Positions 41,908-46,310 of a stretch of DNA of 46,310 bases are shown here, in pieces. Position numbers and translations under genes: made by a program. Origin of the DNA: Rhizobiaceae bacterium. Lineage in GTDB: Bacteria > Pseudomonadota > Alphaproteobacteria > Rhizobiales > Rhizobiaceae. The notes below the pieces were generated by a model. The model made no database searches, was not told where the DNA came from, and was given only the letters and a program-made list of their open reading frames with translations. The stretch is from positions 1-46,310 of the forward strand of contig JANQMU010000136.1 in NCBI GenBank assembly GCA_028279875.1, read 5' to 3'. Each line of letters begins with the position of its first letter. Positions within the stretch are counted from its first letter, which is position 1.

Positions 41908-42888
41908 TTGAAACACCCCATCACATTGCGGTTCATGGAGATCTTCAGCGCCGCGGCCGAGACCGGCAGCATGTCAAAGGCCGCCGCCAAGCTGGGGATC
42001 TCGCAGGCGGCGATTTCGCAGCAAATAAAACAGGTCGAGACGGCACTTGACATGGCGCTGTTCGATCGCAGTGCGCGGCCATTCCGACTGACCGCGGCAG
42101 GGCTGGTGCTGCAGGCGCGGGCCAGTCATCTCCTCGGTATCGCCAACGAGACCTGGGGAACCGTCCGCGCGCTTGGCAGCAGCCGGTTGCCGGACCTGCG
42201 GATCGCGGTGGTGAACTCGCTGGCCGGCACGCTGTTGCCCGAACTGTTCGAGCAATCGGACCTGAGAATGTGGCAGGACCGGTTCTCCCTACGGACCGGG
42301 TTGAGCTTTGACCAAAACGAAGCCCTTCTGAACCAGGAGGTCGATGGGGTGATGACGGCGGAGCCGTTGGAAGGAGTCTCCGGATTGGAGCGGTACCAAC
42401 TTGCGACGGAAACGTATCTGATCGCGGCTCCTCCGACGTTGAAACGGGCTCCGGATGATCTGGAAAAACTGTCCGAGGACCTGCCTTTCCTGCGCTACAC
42501 GCCGCATACGGTCATGGGGCCGAAGATTGACCAGCATCTTCGCCGCCTGCGCATCGAAATTCCGCGGCGGGCCGAGTTTGACAGTTCCTGGTCCATAGGC
42601 GAACTGATCCGAGCGGGAAAGGGATGGGCGATCATGACGCCGCTCTGTCTGCTCGAATCGCAGCTTCGCCCGCAGGATCTGAGTCTTCACCCATTTCCTC
42701 ACGTATCGCTGTCCAGGACGATCTGGCTTGTGACCCGTCAGGGGGAACTCGGTCAGATACCTGCTGAATTGGCGACACTGTGTCGACGTATTCTGACGAC
42801 GCGCCGTGAAGGTCCCATCGCTGGCTACGGTGAGCTTGCAATGGCAGCACTGGAAATTGCCGATGATACAACCGCTGTCTTGCGATAG
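41908..42888 (+). CDS. LysR-family transcriptional regulator
   Basis: 326 residues. The N-terminal helix-turn-helix has ITLRFMEIFSAAAETGSMS and AKLGISQAAISQQIKQVE (about residues 5-45), and the rest is the periplasmic-binding-like effector domain. The start is a TTG at 41908 that gives MKHPITLRFMEIF after GAAAGG; an ATG at 41935 would cut the first helix. It is divergent from the transporter-flavoprotein operon and probably activates it when the transported substrate is present. The ligand is unknown. Confidence 0.85.
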   Translation: MKHPITLRFMEIFSAAAETGSMSKAAAKLGISQAAISQQIKQVETALDMALFDRSARPFRLTAAGLVLQARASHLLGIANETWGTVRALGSSRLPDLRIAVVNSLAGTLLPELFEQSDLRMWQDRFSLRTGLSFDQNEALLNQEVDGVMTAEPLEGVSGLERYQLATETYLIAAPPTLKRAPDDLEKLSEDLPFLRYTPHTVMGPKIDQHLRRLRIEIPRRAEFDSSWSIGELIRAGKGWAIMTPLCLLESQLRPQDLSLHPFPHVSLSRTIWLVTRQGELGQIPAELATLCRRILTTRREGPIAGYGELAMAALEIADDTTAVLR

Positions 42889-42918
42889 CCGGTTGGCCTG
42901 ACAAACGCGACATGCAAG

Positions 42919-45009
42919 TCACCCGGCCTTGCCGGTGACCTTCAAGGCAAAGGCATATTCGAAGGCGATTTCCTCCAGTCTCTGAAAGCGTCCCGAGGCG
43001 CCGGCATGCCCGGCCTCCATATTGGTTTTCAGCAGGATCGGGCTGTCACCGGTCCTGGTCGCCCGCAATCTTGCCACCCATTTCGCCGGTTCCCAATAGG
43101 TGACCCTCGGGTCGGTCAGGCCTGCCAGCACCAGGATCGGAGGGTAGGGGTGCGCACCGACATTGTCGTAAGGGGAATAGGCGGCGATCCTCTCATAATC
43201 CTCCTTCGATGCGATCGGATTGCCCCATTCCGGCCATTCGGGCGGTGTCAGCGGCAATGTGTCGTCAAGCATCGTATTGAGCACATCGACAAAGGGCACG
43301 GCGGCAATGATGGCGCCGAAGCGCTCCGGCGCCAGATTGGCGACGGCCCCCATCAGCATGCCGCCCGCCGATCCGCCCTGCGCGACGATGCGGTCAAGGG
43401 CGGTGAAATTCTCAGCCGCGAGATGATCCGCCGCCGCAATGAAATCCCGGAATGTGTTGGTCTTGTGCTCGCGCCGGCCGCCCTCATACCAGGCAAAGCC
43501 CTTGTCCTTGCCGCCGCGAATATGGGCGATGGCATAGACGAATCCTCGGTCGACCAGTGACAGGCAATTGGTGTTGAAACTTGCCGGAATGCTCATTCCG
43601 TAGGCGCCGTAACCGTAGAGAAGGCACGGCGCGGTTCCGTCAAGTACGGTGTCCTTGCGATAGAGCAGGCTGACCGGCACCAGCTCGCCGTCATGGGACG
43701 GTGCCATGATGCGCCGAGTGACATAATCGTCGGGATCGTGACCGGACGGCACTTCCTGCGTCTTCAGCAGGGTGCGCTCGCGCGTCCGCATATTGTAGTC
43801 GAATTGCTGTGCCGGGGTCGTCATCGACGAATAGGAAAACCGGATCGTCTCCGTGTCGTATTCCAGCGAGCCCTGCAGCCCGAGGGAATAGGCCTCCTCA
43901 TCGAAGGCGATGGCATGCTGTTCGCCGTTTTGGCGGTCGCGGATGATGATCTGCGGCAGGCCGTCCCGCCGCTCCAGCCAGACCAGATGGCCGCTGAATG
44001 TCGCAATGCTGAGGATCAGCCGCCCGGGCTCATGGGGAACGACATCGCGCCAGTTGTCGCGCCCGGGGTGCCCGACCGGCGTTTCGACGATCTTGAAATC
44101 CTTGGCGCCGTCCGCATTGGTCAGGATGAAGAAGACGTCACCGCCTTCCTGCATGTCATATTCGACTCCGGTTTCCCGCGCTGCCACCAGTTGTGGCTTG
44201 GCCGTCGGATCACCGGCCGGCAGAAGGTGGTATTCGGACGTTTCGTGGTCGTGGATATTGATGAAGATGAAATCGTTCAGCCGGCTGCCGCCGACACCCA
44301 TGAAAAACCCCGGATCGGTTTCCTCATGGACGAGCCGGTCATCCGCCTGTTCCGTGCCCAAGGCGTGGTAGAACACCTTTGACGGGCGGTGGTTGGCATC
44401 CAGCAGGCTGTAATAGAACCCGCGGCTGTCGGGCGACCAGGCGCCGCCGCCGGCGGTCTTGTGCAAAAGGTCGTCGCGGTCTGAGCCATCGGCCAGTTCA
44501 CGGACTTTCAGATCGAAGAACTCCGAACCCTTGTCGTCATATCCCCAGATCATGCGGGTATGGTCGGGTGAGTGATTGGCCGCCGATATTCGGAAATAGC
44601 CCCTGCCTGCGGCCTCGGCATCGCCATCGAGCATCAGTTCCTCGCGGCCGCCCTGGCGCGGTATCCGGAAGAAGCGCGGCTGTTCGCCGCCGGTGACATA
44701 GGATGTGCCATAGGCATATTCACCGTCGGGCGAGGGGACGGAGGAATCGTCCTCCTTGATCCGGCCGCGCATTTCGGCAAACAGCGCCTTCTGCAGCGCC
44801 TCGGTGTCCGCCATCGCGTCCTTCTGATAGGCGTTTTCCGCCTCCAGATAGACCCGTATCTCGGCATCGAGCAGCGCCGGGTCCTGAAACACCTCCTGCC
44901 AGTTTTCAGCCCGCAGCCAGGCATAGTCGTCGTGACGCGAAATCCCGTGGCGCGTGTCGGTTGTCGGTAGTTTGCGGGCAACCGGAGCCGGGGGAAGCGA
45001 AGTGAACAT
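42919..45009 (-). CDS. ptrB: oligopeptidase B, S9A family serine peptidase
   Basis: 696 residues. An N-terminal seven-bladed beta-propeller (about 70-400) covers a C-terminal alpha/beta hydrolase domain with the nucleophile Ser547 in GGSAGG, Asp633 in GLTDPRV and His668 in EAGHAGASG. This is the prolyl oligopeptidase fold; oligopeptidase B cuts small peptides after basic residues in the cytoplasm. The ATG at 45009 has AAAGGCG upstream and opens with the conserved MFTSLPPAPVA; earlier in-frame starts add 138 residues with no similarity. It is convergent with the LysR gene. Confidence 0.92.
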   Translation of the reverse strand: MFTSLPPAPVARKLPTTDTRHGISRHDDYAWLRAENWQEVFQDPALLDAEIRVYLEAENAYQKDAMADTEALQKALFAEMRGRIKEDDSSVPSPDGEYAYGTSYVTGGEQPRFFRIPRQGGREELMLDGDAEAAGRGYFRISAANHSPDHTRMIWGYDDKGSEFFDLKVRELADGSDRDDLLHKTAGGGAWSPDSRGFYYSLLDANHRPSKVFYHALGTEQADDRLVHEETDPGFFMGVGGSRLNDFIFINIHDHETSEYHLLPAGDPTAKPQLVAARETGVEYDMQEGGDVFFILTNADGAKDFKIVETPVGHPGRDNWRDVVPHEPGRLILSIATFSGHLVWLERRDGLPQIIIRDRQNGEQHAIAFDEEAYSLGLQGSLEYDTETIRFSYSSMTTPAQQFDYNMRTRERTLLKTQEVPSGHDPDDYVTRRIMAPSHDGELVPVSLLYRKDTVLDGTAPCLLYGYGAYGMSIPASFNTNCLSLVDRGFVYAIAHIRGGKDKGFAWYEGGRREHKTNTFRDFIAAADHLAAENFTALDRIVAQGGSAGGMLMGAVANLAPERFGAIIAAVPFVDVLNTMLDDTLPLTPPEWPEWGNPIASKEDYERIAAYSPYDNVGAHPYPPILVLAGLTDPRVTYWEPAKWVARLRATRTGDSPILLKTNMEAGHAGASGRFQRLEEIAFEYAFALKVTGKAG

Positions 45010-45181
45010 GGATGCGCCTTTCATGGAGAGCCGAATTCGGTAATGATTGTTTCCGGAGATAGACTGCCGGCAACCGCGGTTCAAGGATGCGGATGAATGG
45101 CGCCTGAACCGGATGCTCAGGAGGGGTTCACGACGGACCTGCCATTGTGCTTTCATCGATTGACCACAGGGATGCGAACCG

Positions 45182-45553
45182 ATGAAACGATTGATCACCA
45201 TATTTGCCGCCGCCGCGCTCGCCGGCATCAGCTTCACCACGCCCGCGGCGGCCAATGCCTTCGTCGCCTGGGAAGTCGCCAATGTCGACTGGGACGATGT
45301 CCTCAACATACGGGCCTGGCCGTCGTCGAAATCAGCGATCCGGGCCGCCCATCCGAACGGCACACCGCTGTCGATGACCGGCCGCTGTATGAACGGCGTC
45401 GATCTCAAGGACATCGCCGGCATGCCGGCGCCGGACCAAGCCGCGCAGGTGCGCTACACCTGGTGCGAGGTCTGGCATGACCCCACCGGCACCGACAATT
45501 GGGAGGCCGGCTGGGTCTACGGACGCTACATCGTGCCGATGGACGCGCTGTAG
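45182..45553 (+). CDS. small exported SH3-like domain protein
   Basis: 123 residues. The signal peptide (1-24) ends at AAANA. The remaining 99 residues show the bacterial SH3 pattern, DDVLNIRAWPSSKSA near 38-52, and a C-terminal WVYGRYI. Two Cys (Cys69 and Cys95) could form a disulfide in the periplasm. Family members bind cell wall or proteins, and no function is assigned here. It is convergent with msrB. Confidence 0.8.
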   Translation: MKRLITIFAAAALAGISFTTPAAANAFVAWEVANVDWDDVLNIRAWPSSKSAIRAAHPNGTPLSMTGRCMNGVDLKDIAGMPAPDQAAQVRYTWCEVWHDPTGTDNWEAGWVYGRYIVPMDAL

Positions 45554-45565
45554 GCGATTGCGCGG

Positions 45566-45985
45566 TCAGCCGTCCTCCTCATCCGGTTTGAACGACATCG
45601 CAGTGCCGTTCATGCAATAGCGCAGGCCGGTCGGCTCGGGGCCGTCTGGAAAAACGTGTCCGAGATGCGCTTCGCAATCGGCGCAGCGGATCTCGGTCCG
45701 CGTCATGAACAGTGACCGGTCCTTGTGCTCGGTGACGGCACCGGCTTCGACGGGACTGTGGTAGCTCGGCCAGCCGGTTCCCGAATCATATTTCGCATCC
45801 GAGTGGAACAACGGCCTGCTGCAGCATATGCAATGATAGGTGCCGGCGTCCTTGTTGTCCCAGTTCGGACCGGTGAAAGCCCGTTCAGTTCCGCTCTTGC
45901 GAGTCACGTGGAATTGCTCCGGCGTCAGCATCTGGCGCCATTCGGCTTCCGTTTTGGTGATTTTGGGTGTCGTTTTTTCAGCCAT
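45566..45985 (-). CDS. msrB: peptide-methionine (R)-S-oxide reductase MsrB
   Basis: 139 residues. Zinc ligands are Cys52 and Cys55 (CICC) and Cys101 and Cys104 (CADC). The catalytic Cys124 lies in RYCMNGTAM, with GWPSY (71-75) and HLGHVFPDGP around it. It reduces the R-epimer of methionine sulfoxide in proteins, a cytoplasmic repair step. No MsrA domain is fused and no msrA is nearby. GGAGAG stands before the ATG at 45985. Confidence 0.95.
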   Translation of the reverse strand: MAEKTTPKITKTEAEWRQMLTPEQFHVTRKSGTERAFTGPNWDNKDAGTYHCICCSRPLFHSDAKYDSGTGWPSYHSPVEAGAVTEHKDRSLFMTRTEIRCADCEAHLGHVFPDGPEPTGLRYCMNGTAMSFKPDEEDG

Positions 45986-46175
45986 GGCGACTCTCCAGTG
46001 TTTCACCCGATGTATGATTGATCAGTGGGTTGCACAATAAACTTCCGGTCAAATCTTGGTAACGGGCGATAAGCCTGCCCGATTCGGGTGGAAATCGGCC
46101 CCGCCGACCTTGCCCGGCAGGGGTCACGTCACTAAATTCGGTACAATTCCGCGCGGGTAATGTCCAGGAGAGCCG

Positions 46176-46310
46176 ATGGACTCTGTCACACCGAGCACGA
46201 CTCTTCTGGTCCTGCTTCTGCCGTTCATCGCGGCCCTGTTTGCCCCGCTGATCACGCGGTCGTTCAAGCACAACGCGGCATGGATCCTGGCCCTGGTGCC
46301 GGCGGTGATG
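46176..46310 (+). CDS. probable Na+/H+ antiporter subunit A (MrpA/PhaA), 5' part only
   Basis: Only 45 residues are in the window; the gene runs off its end. LLVLLLPFIAALFAPL and WILALVPAVM form the first two hydrophobic segments, as at the N-terminus of the MrpA/MnhA/PhaA membrane subunit. AGGAG lies five bases before the ATG at 46176. The Mrp complex exchanges sodium or potassium for protons; the assignment rests on a short piece and is tentative. Confidence 0.6.
   Translation, partial: MDSVTPSTTLLVLLLPFIAALFAPLITRSFKHNAAWILALVPAVM

Noticed and set aside
1..46310. CRISPR arrays, toxin-antitoxin pairs, prophage or known defence systems
   Set aside because: No regularly spaced repeats, Cas, toxin-antitoxin, integrase or restriction-modification proteins were found; the HerA-like ATPase lacks a NurA or Sir2 partner.

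Overview
The window looks like chromosomal DNA of a GC-rich alphaproteobacterium, most probably of the Hyphomicrobiales (Rhizobiales) group. This is inferred from base composition, the CbpA/CbpM pair, an Rhizobium etli ReAV-type asparaginase, a twin-arginine beta-helix protein of the TIGR03808 kind, choline-O-sulfate catabolism genes and an FeSOD. Genes are tightly packed on both strands. There is no phage, integrase, transposase or CRISPR array. The one mobile feature is a 271-bp MITE-like element with 29-bp terminal inverted repeats.

Layout. 0-8.3 kb: tRNA-Pro, a GntR/FCD regulator and a divergent sugar-catabolism run (FAH-family enzyme, aldehyde dehydrogenase, aldo/keto reductase, D-lyxose/D-mannose isomerase, PfkB sugar kinase), followed by an MFS transporter. 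8.4-9.8 kb: cbpA-cbpM and tRNA-Gln. 10-11.3 kb: an O-antigen ligase-like membrane protein. 11.4-17.1 kb: choline dehydrogenase and choline-sulfatase, a divergent thiolase behind a BetI-like palindrome, and a deviant ketol-acid reductoisomerase homologue. 17.3-22.4 kb: an autotransporter, an ArsR/AHSA1 pair, galE and a Tyr/His/Pro-rich exported protein. 22.6-27.3 kb: asparaginase, a Tat-exported beta-helix protein, a VOC protein and a HerA-like ATPase. 27.3-32 kb: the MITE, a XylB-like SDR, an L,D-transpeptidase homologue lacking its catalytic Cys, a GST, NnrS and a HAD dehalogenase. 32-36 kb: SodB, then a diheme cytochrome c / cytochrome P450 / TauE run. 36-43 kb: a dimethylglycine/sarcosine dehydrogenase-like flavoprotein in one operon with a polar amino-acid type ABC transporter, divergent from a LysR regulator. 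43-46.3 kb: oligopeptidase B, a small exported SH3-like protein, MsrB and the start of a probable MrpA-type antiporter subunit.

Two metabolic themes stand out. One is sugar oxidation and isomerisation: the first cluster could send aldoses either through isomerase plus kinase to fructose-6-phosphate, or through oxidation to 2-oxoglutarate semialdehyde and 2-oxoglutarate. A sugar-acid dehydratase is missing from the window, and a XylB-like SDR lies 23 kb away. The other is methylated-amine and osmolyte use: choline sulfate to choline to betaine at 11-15 kb, and demethylation of dimethylglycine/sarcosine-like compounds with dedicated uptake at 36-42 kb. betB and betI are not in the window.

The most unusual observations are: (1) the MITE sits exactly in the stop codon of the SDR gene and regenerates it; (2) an L,D-transpeptidase fold protein has Ser in place of the catalytic Cys; (3) a KARI homologue has changes at three positions that are active-site residues in true KARIs; (4) a P450 has Asn-Glu in place of the I-helix acid-alcohol pair and follows a diheme cytochrome c; and (5) several near-perfect operator-like palindromes lie in divergent or upstream intergenic regions. 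All functional assignments come from reading motifs and family memory; no database search was possible.
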